This document shows positions 12,690-29,200 of a stretch of 64,000 nt of DNA, piece after piece. The stretch comes from Laetiporus sulphureus 93-53 (taxonomy: Eukaryota > Basidiomycota > Agaricomycetes > Polyporales > Laetiporaceae). Within the stretch, counting starts at the first letter, position 1; every line of letters begins with the position of its first letter. Position numbers and translations under genes: made by a program. Below the pieces are notes generated by a model, which worked only from the letters and a program-made list of their open reading frames with translations, searched no databases and was not told the DNA's origin. Where the stretch lies: assembly GCF_001632365.1 (NCBI RefSeq), contig NW_024468552.1, forward strand, positions 186,015 through 250,014, written 5' to 3'.

Positions 12690-13186
12690 ACGCGCGATCA
12701 GGATAAGAGGGACTAGTGCGCCGCGGACATCCCACGCTGACTGACTCAGTGAATCGATCAGCGCTCAGCGGCCGCCGCTGTCTCGTTGTTTGTGCATCAG
12801 TCGATCAGGCACGCTTCTCGTGTCTTCTGTTCTGGACTGCCCCTGCGAATCGTGTATGGCCCGACGGGCTCTGCCTGTGAGCTTGGATGTGGTACACCGT
12901 TCTCTCCTTCGCTAGACTCTCCTTTCTCCGTCCTGGGCGGGCGCATTCGTCTTGTAGTGCAGCACTTTACTTGTGGCACTGCTCGTGTTTTTTTTTTTCT
13001 TCAGCTCCTCGGCTGCCGGAACATTATAGTACAGTTCTTGTTTAGCATACGTTTGGCGGACATACTAAGCTGTACCGATACCTATAGACAGTCTGTGGCT
13101 AGATATTTGGACGAGAATACGTATGTACCTGCTCGCGGAAAGCTTACGGAGGATGTGAATGCGTATTGAACAACATAGGGCAGTAC
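12690..13186. other. 3' region of the GH16 gene
   Basis: No gene seen. A T-run (12988-12998) lies in the likely 3' flank of the GH16 gene. Confidence 0.4.
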
Positions 13187-14061
13187 TTACAGTCGACTAG
13201 AAGCGCACTCGTCAGCATCATTGACCAGCTCGTGTTGAATGTCGAGAGTTCGTCGGCGAAGCGGGATGAACTGCTTGACCAGCTGCGAAGCAGATTTGTA
13301 CGAAATATTGACATGGCGCATCATCCGGGCTCCATGACCTAGAACTGGCTTGAAGCGTACTACGTCCTCATTATCCAGCTTGTTCATCTCCGCAGAGCTT
13401 CCGGAACAGGATCAAGTTACGTCGGGACGTTCCAGTCATCCTGGAGTCGGCGATTCTATGCAAGTACAGGACACCACTCAGTTATTGGCCTTCGTGGTAC
13501 CTTTTGATACTGAGCGAAACGATAGGAGCGTTAGCATTGCTCAAATAGTTGCGGAAGAAACCTCTTTTCAGGATAAGAACGCGGCAAAAAAGCTTGCATA
13601 TGTCTGCATCGCATCGAGTGGTATCATCAAATCCAGGGATATCGAGCAATATCACGGTTCGACCGGCAATTTGAATGCCCTCGAGGCCTCAACTGCGCTT
13701 GTACATGACTCGAGACCGCGGTAAGAGAAGAGCCGCTGACAAGATTGATGAACTGCATATGTTAAAATGTTTCATGATTATCTGAATAGTCTCTCGACAG
13801 CTCAGACTCAGACAGACCGTTGGCTTTCCCGAATCAGTGACTCCCATCACTCTGTAAGAGAGAATGCATCGTCAACATGAGCATCGAGCACAGAAACGAG
13901 ACTTGCACGAACGCTATCGCGACCTCTTCGTCGTCGTTGGCCCTCTTCGCATTCCTGGCCCCCTCATAGCCATGTTCCGTCGAGTAGCTCCCATTCGATA
14001 ATAAGAGTAGACTATGTTGGCGGAAGAAATATTGCTCAAACGGCGCACTCACTAGAGACAT
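13187..14061 (-). pseudogene. P-loop GTPase (AIG1/dynamin-like G domain) pseudogene
   Basis: Read on the minus strand, this is a decayed member of the large basidiomycete family of stand-alone P-loop GTPases. In order: EEVAIAF, then a Walker A remnant GVTDSGKPT near 13822-13848, FINLVSGSSLT, ESCTSAVEAS (13691-13717), the G3-like VILLDIPGFDDT (13620-13660), RMTGTSRRNLILFRKLCGDE (13384-13441), FKPVLGHGARMMRH and IQHELVNDADE at the end. These pieces lie in different frames with stops between them, so at least two or three frameshifts are needed. In Walker A the S/T after GK is P. No intact product is possible. Confidence 0.8.
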
Positions 14062-14647
14062 GGAGGTATTTTCGAGCGTGCTATATGCTGTGACGAATGT
14101 TAATCAGATAGTCAACCTTTAACAATAATAAGTGGACGTTACATGTGCCGCCGCAAATCTAGAATATGTTAGCCACAAAGAAACTGTGGTATATTACAAA
14201 CCATAGTTTGGGAGTATTATACTTCCCATAAGAAATTCAACATAACGGATTGGGGGGGGTTGACATTTATATTTCCATATTTGTGACTACACGCATTCTG
14301 CGAAGTTTGAATTTGCCCTGTAGGATTTTGCACAATCCCATGTATGGTCTCAGATGTTAATTTTACTAGAAAATTGCGACCAACACAAATAATGAACTAG
14401 AATCTGACTATCTAATTATCATTTGCTAAGCATTACACGCTTGAAAATGGCACCACCCGTGACTGTCGTAGCGCGGTCACGCCGCGGTGGCGCAACAAGC
14501 TAGATCGGTAAAAGCCGAAGTAGGTCTCAAGCGCATTTCGAGTTCCTCAATCCCTTTTGAGCCACCTGCTTTCTTCAGCGCAAAGTCCGACTCTCGGCTG
14601 TTCTTCGTAGGGTGCTCTGTGCGGCGGGTACGCTGGTGGAGAAGACG
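14062..14647. other. AT-rich spacer upstream of MEF1
   Basis: No gene. It is AT-rich between about 14100 and 14440 with one G8 run near 14252. The last ~150 bases are GC-richer and probably hold the MEF1 promoter and 5' UTR. Confidence 0.45.
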
Positions 14648-17599
<2,952 letters not shown>

Positions 17600-18458
17600 A
17601 TGGATGTCATACAAGTATTGCTATAATATAGATCGTGCTTTCGTTGTTGTCTCACGGCATCTCCCACACTCTGCTCTATACATACGTATTCGTTCCCTCA
17701 CGCTCGGTATACGATGGCTCGTCGAGGATATGCCGGTTGAGGCGATGCATGATGATGTGCAGTGTCGTAGGCGTTCTGGTGTTGCCTTCAGTGGCAATGC
17801 GTCGGACGAGGCAGTGGCTTAGACTATTCGCTGGTCCGACGTTGGGCTTGTGCAGTTGGAGTGGTTGTAGTTTCATCTGATGCATTCTTTTCACAGGTTA
17901 TTGCACGCAATCTAAGCGTGGTGGATGATAGATCTGAAAATGCAGTAGTTCCGCCTGTTTCAGCGCGAGACTGTACGTTATGGCACGGGAGACGTTTCAC
18001 CATTTGGGACCGCTTTTTTGTAACAAATCCTCCTCGAGGTATGTAAATGGAACTTTAAACAAACGAAATTATAGGATGAAAAATGGTGTCATGTCTCCTG
18101 ACGGAGTCTCGTACCATGGACAGAGCGTGCGATCCTTTGTCGAACACGTACTCTAGCATGCGCCAAAGATGAATATTATGACTGTTCACCAGTGTATTGT
18201 GGAACACTTATAAGTCCGTTATCTACCCCTTCGTGGCTTCAGGCCTGACAATCCAGACGGGTCACCGGACACCGGTCATCCATGAGGTTAAACAAGCATA
18301 GCTGAGTCGATACTCAGGCTCGTGGAACACGGCTAAGATACAGTACGCCAAGACGTTCGTCATTTTGATGTGGTACCTACTGCTAGGTTCGAGAAATATC
18401 CATCTGCCAACCTCCTATACATTGCACCTTGCATCGTTTAAACACTGTTTGAACACTC
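17600..18458. other. intergenic between two convergent genes
   Basis: About 860 bases between convergent genes with only short chance frames. The first part is likely the MEF1 3' UTR. Confidence 0.4.
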
Positions 18459-19126
18459 TTAAACCTCGGTGGGAGGCTCATCGAAACCAACAACTGCATC
18501 GAATGCACTGGCAACTGTCTTGAAGCCCATGCTTGCGGCAGATGCTGGCGAGTTCTCTGAATCGGAGGCTGATGCGCCGGATGGGTCGACCATATATTTT
18601 ACCGTGTCACTAGATAGTAGTGAGCGACTCATGGAGGATAGACATACACACATGCATTCACTCACCCGGTCTCGTGCGCAGCAATGGATGACAGGCTAGC
18701 CGGAGGGACGTGTTCCTTCACAGCGCCCGATATTGCGATCGCTAGGTCCTTGCTCGGGATACCAAGCGCAAGCGCCAACTCTTCGATACTCTGATCCACG
18801 CTAGGCTGAGGATCTTTTCGTGACCATCCACTAGCATCACAATCCAGACCTGACCATACATTTTGGCCACTGCCCTGAATCACGGGCGGCTTTCTTCCCA
18901 GAGCAAGATTCCACCAGCCGCCCATTTCTGTCTTCCACTGCATGAGGCGCCAGGCGTAGAACGCGAGGATAGCTGCGGCAAGGATCACGAGAGCGTAGGT
19001 GAATCGGGAGAATGGAACATTGCTCAACGGTGGAGAGACGGAGCGCAGGGCTTTCTTTCGGTCGCGCGGTGGCGGAATGTCGGACTCGGACTGCACTGCG
19101 ATGTCGTTATGTATGGCTTGCGACAT
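18459..19126 (-). CDS. small single-pass membrane protein, function unknown
   Basis: Two exons (19126-18666 and 18609-18459) joined by a 56-nt GT-AG intron give 203 residues. The N-terminal ~40 residues are polar with a basic RDRKK patch. One clear membrane helix follows at about 43-65 (TYALVILAAAILAFYAWRLM). The rest is hydrophilic, with an acidic Ser/Ala-rich tail ending DEPPTEV. The frame stays open across the intron and the start has a clean ATG. I do not recognise a domain. A tail-proximal organelle membrane protein is possible but not shown. Confidence 0.75.
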
Positions 19127-22100
19127 GGTGGTGTGTGAGTAAGGTTGGGAGTGGGCACGCAGCGCACTGTCTTATATTCCCCCGCCCTCCTCCTTTGAGG
19201 TGGAGGCTCACCCCACCACTGGTGATGTCACTGCTGCCCAGCGGTGACGCGGTCATGTGATCGTGACCAGTCGGGCGCTTCACATGCACTTATACGCCAC
19301 TCTAACTTCTTAGGGAGGTGCTTCTGCCTGCACCCTCTTACATTAATGTCGAGACCGGTCTCGCGCCGCTATAGTCAATCCATGTTTTAACTGTCGTTTC
19401 ATTTCCCGTACGCTCCTGTACGTCCCGTAAGACCTAGACGGTTCACATCCTTTCGCGCTCGACTTACCATGGTCCCGCCAATGTTCGCTTTGGGCTTGAA
19501 GCTTTGAGGTGACATGACATATCAGAGACTGCTCAGTCGTTCAGCTGTATGAACTCACCTCGAACTGGTCAATGAAAGCGAGATTGTTCTGTAACAGAGT
19601 CTTGATGAACCCTTAAGATGACGCGCCACAATCAAGACCTGCTCAATCATCCATTCAATACGCACTCACCGTAGCCTAGTCATATCAGTCTTGAAGGAGC
19701 CTTGAAGTGATGCACCGACCTGCGCTGAATGTAAGTCAGGATGTCATTGGGAAAAATGCAAATGACGAACATTGACGTGCACCATTGTCTCATGTTCAGA
19801 CACACAAGCATATGAATTCTTAAGAAAGCAGAAGAACACGTCGAACCATGGAAGAAATCCACTCCGAGGCGTCAAGGTGATTGAAAAATGTTCGAGAGTC
19901 GTCGTTCTATGGCGGGAGGGAAGGCACGAACGGAGGAGCGGAAAGCTCTGCTGTTACTAAGCTGTCTGACAACTGCATGTCTTGAACCTAAAGGGGTTCT
20001 CGGCGAACCATTGCATCGTGGTGCTCCAGGAGTGGTCGACTTCTACTTTGCGATCAACCTCGTAGTCGGCAGGCTGTGAGGATGGTCGTATCATTCCTGC
20101 ACGCATTCCTGCACGGAGGGCTGCTACTCGGAGTTTGGAGCCGATGACTGGCACGTTGGTGCATAACCTCCATCAGGCGCTGCCGACGGCAAACGAGAGC
20201 ACCGTTGGCTCGTTCGCGGATAAGAATGTGTTCTAAAGCAGCATGCCTGCTCCGTCAACCCCATGATGATTCTCCCGAGAAGAGGTCCGCTTGCCATCGC
20301 TTACAATCACCATGCATCCGTCTTCCGTTCCCTGGAGCCCTTTAAGTGTATCCAAATGCGCTATTCTGACTCCTTCGCGACGTAAGAACCACGGATTGAT
20401 GGATATCGTCTGGATGGAGGACCATATGCGAGAGCGAGGAAGGAGGAGGGGGGAAGGAGGGCTGTCGTGCTACGTGCTTTTTTGTGAGAGCTAGGCGGTT
20501 GTAGGGATTACGCAGCGGTCGTGTTAGCTATGATTTCTGGCCTCTTGGTTACTAGAAACCCTTCGGCAACGAGTGTGCGTGGTTGAATAGCCAAATGAAC
20601 CGGTAGAGACGTGCAATGATTGGAATGAGAGCATGACAGAGTGGCGATGAGATTTTCAGATTGGGAAAAAATCTGAGATTGTTATTTGCCCGCACTATGT
20701 TGCAAGACGTAGACGTAGGGGGCGTGCGTCTGAAGGTGTTGGGTGGCCATCGCACGTGGAAGGGAGTGTTGAAATAACGACTGGTTGGGGCGCAGATTGA
20801 CAACTCTCGATGCAAGTCAACGTGAGCAGGATATGAAGGCGTCGTCAGGGTGGCATAAATGGGATATTGAACACGACTACCAGAGAGCAATTGAGTAAGT
20901 GCAGGTTGACAGAGGTCCACGCAGTGAAGCGTGGTGCCTCCGCGTGCCACTGCTCGCTTCCCGCGCCGCGGCTACTGCTGCGACCACCACTCCGTTCCTC
21001 CTCAGGATGGCCTCCTAAGTAGCTGGACTCTGGCGAATATCTTGTTAACTGGCTGGTCATCGTCTGCGATTTTCTGGATCACAATCATGCGTCGCTTGAG
21101 GTGTCAATTTCTGCTGCTAGATGTAGCAGTTCAGAACCGCTCGAAGTCGGTCAACCAGCTTCATGGTTTTGTTCTGATCACTCCAAATGTTGTGGCGAAC
21201 GTCCTGTATGTACAAGACAAACTCGCGGCATGAACGATGTGAGGAAGGCGACGGCGTCCTGGGAAGCGATGGCGAAGGGATGAGACGTTCAAACTTCGTG
21301 TATTAGGTCTTCCACAGCTGTTGCTGCCCGACTCGGCGTTCGTGTTTACGTCTGCCGTGGATCATAAGAACACGTTTGATTCCTTCGCGAGAGTCGCGAA
21401 TTATGGGCGACATTTGCCGAACAGACTGGCAGAGGTGCGTCCTGCTCGTTATACATCTCTTTGATAACAACAGAACCGTTTCATGGCGCGCTCCTTCCGT
21501 TGGTGAGCATATTTTGGATGCCTCGCGTGTGGTTGACCGTGTAGGCCTGTCGAAGACGATCGTGGAGTCTTGTCATAATCTTCTTTCCCTCCTCATGCAC
21601 ATGGCTGACGTGGAGCAGACTGCATTCGCGCCGCGCATGTCGTGACTGAAGATGCTGCGAAGTCCTCGAGAGTTCGTCCGCCCTTGGATTCGCTACTGTG
21701 GAGTCAAATACGGGAGAATACGGGGCTTCACGATGGTGCGCTCATCCAACGTTTTGAGGCGTGCTTCTCGTGTTTCTCAGGTTATCATTGACATACCGTC
21801 AATGCAGGACAAAATGTCCGTACAGGACCTCAACCATTCGACCACCATCGACTCGAACCAGTGATGACTTTGCCTAACGGGCGCTTCTGACTGTGGCCCC
21901 GTGACGAGACCTTCCGTGACGACGTGACATCGTCACCGTCACAGAGTCACTAACCGCCGGGGAAGGGTGGGATGCGAGTTGTCGAAGAGCAAGGGACGGT
22001 CTGTCAAGCAGACTTATCAGCATAAAGGGCGCGGAAGATATCTCACCAAAGGTTGAGACTGTCTACGCCAGCGGGTACGCGTTCAAAATCACTGCAGACG

Positions 22101-24594
22101 TTGATCACGGCTTCCGCGGACCTTTGATGGTGTCGCATGCGCAGACATCGCGGGCGGGGCCGACCACACGCTCTTTATATTCTGATGGAGCTGGAAGCAG
22201 GTCAGTTTGAGGCCCTTGCCCATCCATTGGTCTGTCAGAAAGGATTGTACAGACGTCGCGGCGACAATGTCGCCGTTGTGCATTGATCTTGTTGGTATCA
22301 TTTGATGGCGCTTTCCTGGTCGGCATTGACAATTTGAACTCGTTGATTGCACCTTATAGCTAGAGAATGGACACCAAGACAGAGGTCGCCATCATGGATC
22401 GTTCGCGGAAGTAGAATGCACGGTGTCGCGGAAAACAAAATGAGAGTCGCGTCGTCGCCGCGGCGGTGTGTGTGGTGCTTTAATATATGGGCGGTAACCT
22501 TCCCAAAAGCAGGCAAAATCGCCGCTTCTTGGACCACACGATTTGATACGGTGAACTGTCTCTGCGCGACGAGACGAATCTTGGCTGGCTTGCGGTGCTG
22601 CTCTCTTGCTTGCATCTATCCTGGTGCAGCATTGATTACTAGCTTAAAGTGGGATGATATCGACTGGCATCGGTTAGCTCACTTGAAACAGGCTTCTCGT
22701 CATGGCATATGCTCCAGCGGACTTGTCCTGGCCTTCATGATATTCTCTGCGTGCGCGACCCGACAGATGCCGTCCAGCTCAGCTTTCTGGCTCAACGGCT
22801 CCCCAACTATCATTCAACTTAATGGCGCGGGTCTCACCGTAGACGATGGTGAAATCGGCCACGTATGGGTTCATCCGGTTGCTTCATCGATAGCACAGGG
22901 AACGATTGGAAGCTCAAAACCGACGCCGAAATCATCGACCGATGTGGAAGCAATTGTGATCGGGAGGGGTCGCTGTGTCGCCGTCGTCAATCAGGAAGCG
23001 AGCCGGCTCCTCATAAAGAGCGTGAACATTGCCGGCGTGTGTGGGAGACAAACCAGAGGACGATGTCTTTGCCGTGAATCCGGGCGTGTTTGAATGCCAC
23101 CGATCTTCAAAACGGGCAGCGCCAGGAGACTGAGGAACTGCGCCTTCACCACTGCCGTGAGGCCGCTGCGTCGCTATCACGTCGTGCGTCTTGTATTCCG
23201 TTCTCGCATCTTCTCACCAGCCGACGTACGTTCTAACAGTATGCTGTACTCGTACTCTTTGTTGAATAGACGCATCAGAGGACGTGCATCGCTGGAGCTG
23301 GCTGCGATGCTCGACTGTCGGGTTACGACACGGTGAGTACGTTTGTCTTGTGCGGCTGCAAATTTCAGGCCAGACTTCCGTGTATCGTGACACGTCTCCC
23401 AGGCTCTGGTCGACGTTCGTTGATTCTGGTACCGACTGTGATCCGCAATTTGCTTGCACGCCTAATTCTCTCCGTTTGCAAGGACGCTATGTTGAGGATT
23501 TGTTCAACTTGCATTCTGCCATGGACTCGTGCATGGGGTCTTCGGGGAATTGCCACCGTACTCGTTCTGATATGCATCGTATTTGTCGTTGGCGCACGCT
23601 TGCGGTCATATCGCTTTTACTTGGTGCGTGAAGAGTGCGCATCTTGCTGCCTTGCTGCGTATCATACCGAGAATGATGGATTGTGTTTTGCTCTATGTCA
23701 GTTCATCCAACGTATCTTGGTGAACGACTTCACATGGGCTTGTAGGGCTTTTGGAACCTTGATCGCTGACGCAACCGACATTCTTGATGCATCGCACTGA
23801 TCAAACTATTTGTGTAGCTCGTTGTTGCCGTGCGCAGTCACTCAGTATCGCACACATCAGAATGTCTGGTTTGATCATTCCTTTTCTGTTACTTGAAGTC
23901 TGAACTTGATTTATGAAGAGCAGTCTCTGCGTTAGGCGTCTTCGACTTGTACATATTTGACGAGTTTGCGCTTGATACATGTCTTGTGTTTGAGGTCACT
24001 CGCACACTGCACCGACATCGAGGTTGCAATGAACACAATTCTGTGTATTGTCTGTTCTCCAGTCTCCCCACCATCGAGTATGTACTGAAAACATCCCACA
24101 GTGTTCCTAGCCCTGCCATTCCTAACACCGATGTCTTTCTCATCGCTACGAGCATTATTCGAACGCGAAAGGTATGCTGAACATAGCAAAAATATTGAGC
24201 ATAATGGTGAGCACAGATGTCAGGACGACGGCTCACCACATGGGCGCACACATGTTGTTTCGTACTACGAATACACCCGCAATGCCACTGAACATCACAG
24301 CCATTTCTGCTTTAGATCAGCGGCATGATTGATCAATGATGCTAACACAGAGTCCGGGCCAAGCAAGAGTGATAGTCAGAGTGGACTGAACGAAGGGGCT
24401 GAGCAATCCGCAGGGTCCGTGAAATTGGACGCGGTGATGGGGATCCGCGCTGTCCATGGCTTTCCAAATGCGGAGGGAGAATTCTGGATCGAAGATGGCA
24501 ACAGCCGAATATAGCGCCGGTGAAGTCGCGCTGTAGACGGCGCGTTCACCACGTGACCTAACATATCGGTCACGTGCGAGACATTTAAAAAAGG
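19127..24594. other. long gene-poor stretch
   Basis: About 5.5 kb without an assignable gene. On the minus strand between about 19480 and 19740 there are short segments flanked by GT/AG (SLQGSFKTDM and TLLQNNLAFIDQFE), perhaps relic exons. On the plus strand around 21290-21460 a protein-like frame (VFTSAVDHKNTFDSFARV) appears and then breaks. I see no reverse transcriptase, integrase or transposase motif and no long terminal repeats. Old, decayed genes or elements are the likely content. Confidence 0.4.
24550..24576. promoter_or_regulatory. inverted pair of CACGTG sites
   Basis: CACGTGACC at 24550-24558 and GGTCACGTG at 24568-24576 form a perfect inverted repeat with a 9-base spacer. CACGTG is the classic target of bHLH factors. 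The pair lies just outside arm B of the duplication, about 1.6 kb upstream of GT2 copy B. Function is not shown. Confidence 0.35.
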
Positions 24595-26208
24595 TATGTG
24601 TTATATACTACCAAGGAGGTTCACTATCATAGAGTGCCTTACAGTATATGCGAAGCTGAATGCCGAGAGAAACGAGCATCGGAGAGAGAGAACCTTGTAG
24701 AAACAATTGTGGCTACCATAGTTAGACGCCCGTACAAACTTTCAATGATTGAGTTTGTAGCATCTGCGATGCGGTTCTTGCTCTCGACTCGGTCTGTAGG
24801 AATTCAATCTATCACTTTCTATGCTACCGAGTTACCAATGCACCGAGGATCAAGCGTTCTGTTTTCTTCGGCAGTAGCATCCAGAGTCCAGACCATAGAA
24901 AATGTTGGAATGAGTGCCATGGCCGCCGACTATTGGGCTCATGCAGCAGCAAGCTCGTGCGATTCGCGCATATATACGGGAAAGTTACGTTCTGAATCAC
25001 TCTTGTTATGATTCCGCACTTTGAATGGGGAGAGAAAATCCCTAGCCTGATCCGATACTGAATAGACGTCTCAACTGCATCTGTATCGATACGCATTGGC
25101 TAGCGATTGGCACATTTGCAATTGACGAATGAGTTGAGACTGTCAATTACCTTCGTGACAGTACCGCGGCCGTCCTCCTCCGTTCTCAGCGGCCTTGACC
25201 TCCATGGACCACGCCGGTCAGGTCAGCGAATGCTTCCAGCTCTTTGGAGCATTTGCGCATAGCTCCTGAGCGGTCTTCTGGGATCATCATGTTTCAACCC
25301 GGAGCCGAAGATTGATTGCGCACGTTATGCGGACGTCCAGGAAGGACGTGATGTAAATGGTAAATTTCAGGGCGTCATCATCTTCTGACATTAACAGCAC
25401 TTTTCACCGTGCAGATGTGCCTCCCGCCGCAATATTCATGGCCGCGCAGCTTTGTCAAACATCTTCCAAAGAGATGTGTTCCTAATTGGAGTGAGTTACC
25501 CTCACAGTTCGAAGCAGGCAACAAGGGAAGATTGATAGCGTCGAACATTCCGAGTAGACGGACCTAGGCTGTACATCCGCATTTTCTGCTATCAGAATCA
25601 CGCAAGGCACGATCGTCAATACAAGAACTCTGCGAAGATTGGTCCTGCGGCTGCTGTCTGAGCCGACGCGTTGGCTCAGCGCAACACTCTCTGGCGCCCG
25701 CCTGGGAGACGGCCTGACTGAACATCGATCCAGTGGTCCCTTTTCGAACCTGTCTCGATCCATTGAGATGTCTGATCTATCCGGCCCAGAATTCGTGCGG
25801 ACACACCCGCCAAGCCCAGAGTGTCCATTCCTCCTGTCACGGAAGATGTTGCATAAGGATGCCCTGAACGCGGTGTGATGCACGGCGGTGGAGATTGTAC
25901 TGCCCAATCCGACATTGGTTGAATTGTCGTGTTCACGCTGTCGCCCCTGGATGGATCGCAAACTGCGGGAAAATACTCGGGCATTCGTAGCACGCTGGTC
26001 CTTCATGCAGATTCTCATTGTCCATCTGTCATGACCTGCTTTGGGATTAATATGAGAACCCGCGTTTCGTCTCCCCTTGTGCTGATTCATTATAAATCCA
26101 TCGACGAATGTGGAGCAAATCCGACCGCCCCTTGGTTCAGCTTGGCCACAAGAAAGCGTATACCTTCCTGCACCTTGTCGCTCCTTTGCATCGTCCCATT
26201 CCGCAGCC

Positions 26209-29200
26209 ATGGATTACGATGCGTACGATGCGTTGCTTCATCACATCTTCAAGCAGGTATGTATCCGTTATCTTTTGCATCGACGCAGCTCCAGTGGAAC
26301 CGTTGCCATCGCAGACCCAAGGCGATACGTGGTTCAAGCCCTCGGAGGAGAATATACACGCCGGCGTCTGCCTCCGTGTAGCCAATGGGCACTTCCGCGT
26401 GTTCCCGTACGAGAACCACTATCTCGAGCCGTTTGAGGCGGCGGTCAGGTTCCTCAATCCCGTTGTGGCCGTCAAGATTCGCAGCGCCGCCATCCACGCT
26501 GCGCTTGCCACAGTGTGAGTATCGGTTCTATCAACGCTGCCGTGAGCAAAGAAACAGAAACTGATAGTTGTGAATAGCAAGGAAGATGCGGATGCCATCT
26601 TTGTCGACGTCGACACGCGCATCCAGGTTCTGGAGAGCATGCCGCTGCTACCTCGTGCGGATAAGGAGCAGTGTGCTGCCTTCATTGTGAGTGATTTTTG
26701 GTACGTTTATATCGACCCCGGCTGATCGTGATGTTCCGTAGCGCGATGAGCGTGTCCTAGTGGTCTGGTCGTACTCGCTCGACACAATTATTCCTACTTG
26801 TCACGACCTCGAAGACAAGCTCATCCAGCTTGTATGGAAGCACCGGTCTGCCTTCACCTCCCTCGCGAGCTCTGCCATGACCTCGATGATCGCGTCGGCA
26901 TCGGACATGAATCTAACTGAGAAGGTCATGACGATCATTGATGAGAAGGAGGTGTCTGCAATAGCAAATGAGAAAGGCAAGCCGAAGAAGAGCCGCGGTC
27001 TCGGTTTCTTCAATTACTGGGTGTCCGCGAAGGACGACGTGGAGAAGAACGCTGATGGTGCATCAAAGCGGCCTGTGCGTCTCTTCGCCGCGGTGTACGG
27101 TGGATTTGCAGCAGCTCTCTCGATATGTGAGTCCTCGTGGGCAGAGCTTCTTGAAGCGAGTATGAGCTGAGCACTGGCACAGTCTTTATTGCAAGCGGCA
27201 TCGACACTCTAATTCAAGAATCCGTGCTGGATGGCACGTACACTCGTTTCGCGTTGTTGGTGACCACTCCGTTCTTATTCTGCGTTTCTCTGGTAAGTAC
27301 TACATCACCAGACAAGAGCCGGTATCTGACTTGGATCCCAGTTCTTTTCCTTGCAGATCGTCACCAACGTCTCTTACCTGTGAGTACGAAACTCGTACAC
27401 ATGATCAACTATATCTAATATGCTCCTGCTGCAGGCTCGGACCGGTTGCGCAATACCACGAGAACTCGAGATACTATTCTGCTGTGCCTCCTGCTCCGAA
27501 CAAGTTGGTGGACTCGAACTTACCGCACATAACCGTCGAGCTCCCGGTCTACAAAGAGAGCCTGAAGGAAACGATGTAAGTTTTCCATCGAGTCGTTGCT
27601 TCAATCGCGGAGGCCGTAACAGCGACGACGTTGCGCTGTTCCTAGTATGGCAATTTGCATATTTGGTCGCTATGTCGATTGAGGAGCTGTCGGTTTGGCT
27701 CAATGGGTGGTGGCGTCATGCCGGCAGTAATGAGCATCCAATCTGATTATTTCTCACCCTACTAGCGCGCCATCTGTGTATTCGCTCAAGAAGGCAATGC
27801 AGACGTACGCCCGGCAAGGCGGCACATCCTCCATTTTCGTCCATGATGATGGCCTCCAGCTCATCTCGGAAGCCGAGCGTGCCCAGCGCATTGCATTCTA
27901 TGCCGACCACAACATTGGCTGGGTTGCGCGTCCGCCGCACGATAACTCGCCCGATGGGTTCAAGCGTGCTGGACGATTCAAGAAGGCATCCAACATGAAC
28001 TATGGCCTCGCTCTCTCGCTTAAGTTGGAGAAACATCTGCTCGCACTCCAGGGTGAGGCAGCGGCTCGCGGAACGACTGGAAGTGTCTCGGAGAATGAGG
28101 AGAGCCTCGAGGACAAGGCGATGAACATGGCGGTCGAGGAGATTTACGAGGAGAACGGACGGCGTTGGAGGCCCTGGGCGTGCAATGGCAAGTCCATTCG
28201 GATCGGCGAGATCATCCTCATCGTCGATTCGGACACGATCGTTCCAGAGGACTGCTTGCGTGACGCGGCGCGCGAGCTTTTCGAGTGTCCCGAGGTCGCG
28301 ATCATCCAGCACGAGTCGAACGTCATGCAGGTCGCGCACCACTACTTCGAGAATGGCATCGCGCACTTTACTCGCCGCATTAACAAGTGTATCTCCATGG
28401 GCAGTGCAAACGGCGAGGTCGCACCGTTTGTCGGGCATAACGCATTCTTGCGCTGGTCGGCGCTGCAGGACGCAGCGTTCGTCGATCCAGAGGATGGCGT
28501 GAAGAAGATCTGGTCGGAGGTGAACGTGTCGGAGGACTTTGATATGGCTTTGCGTCTGCAGCTGAAGGGGTACATCATCCGGTGGTCCACGTATTCTGAG
28601 GGCGGCTTCAAGGAGGGTGTCTCGCTCACTTGTGATGACGAGCTCAACCGCTGGCAGAAATATTCGTACGGTAAGATATGCGTTTCTTTCAAGGAGTCAT
28701 AATATTGACTGCTTTGAATTGGTAGGCTGCAATGAGCTCATCTTTAACCCGCTCAAGGACTGGTGGCATATGGGCCCTATCACGAAGCAACTTCGAATAT
28801 TCATGTGGTCCTCAGCGCCCATTCACTACAAGATCAGCATGATGTCCTGTACGTCGTCTGCCGTTTAAACTTATAAGCGAATTCGCTGACCGGCGAGTGC
28901 AGACATGTTTTCCTACTGTGAGCCACTCGCTCCACGAAAATAATGCTCCTTGTCTGATTCTGCATTAGATGGTCTCGCCGCCTCTGCCATGCTGTCCATA
29001 TTGAACTATCTTCTCCTTGGCTGGGGCATCCAGGTCAGTCGGAATCTCCCGTACATATTCTATCGCCTCACGATCATACAGTCCGATGGCTTCTACCTGC
29101 ACAGTTTCGAAATCTGGTTGGCTTGCACAGTCGTGTTTCCTGGTGCCGGTAATGCCGGCTTCACTCTGCTCGAGTATCGACTGGGCCAGCGCAGCCTGTT

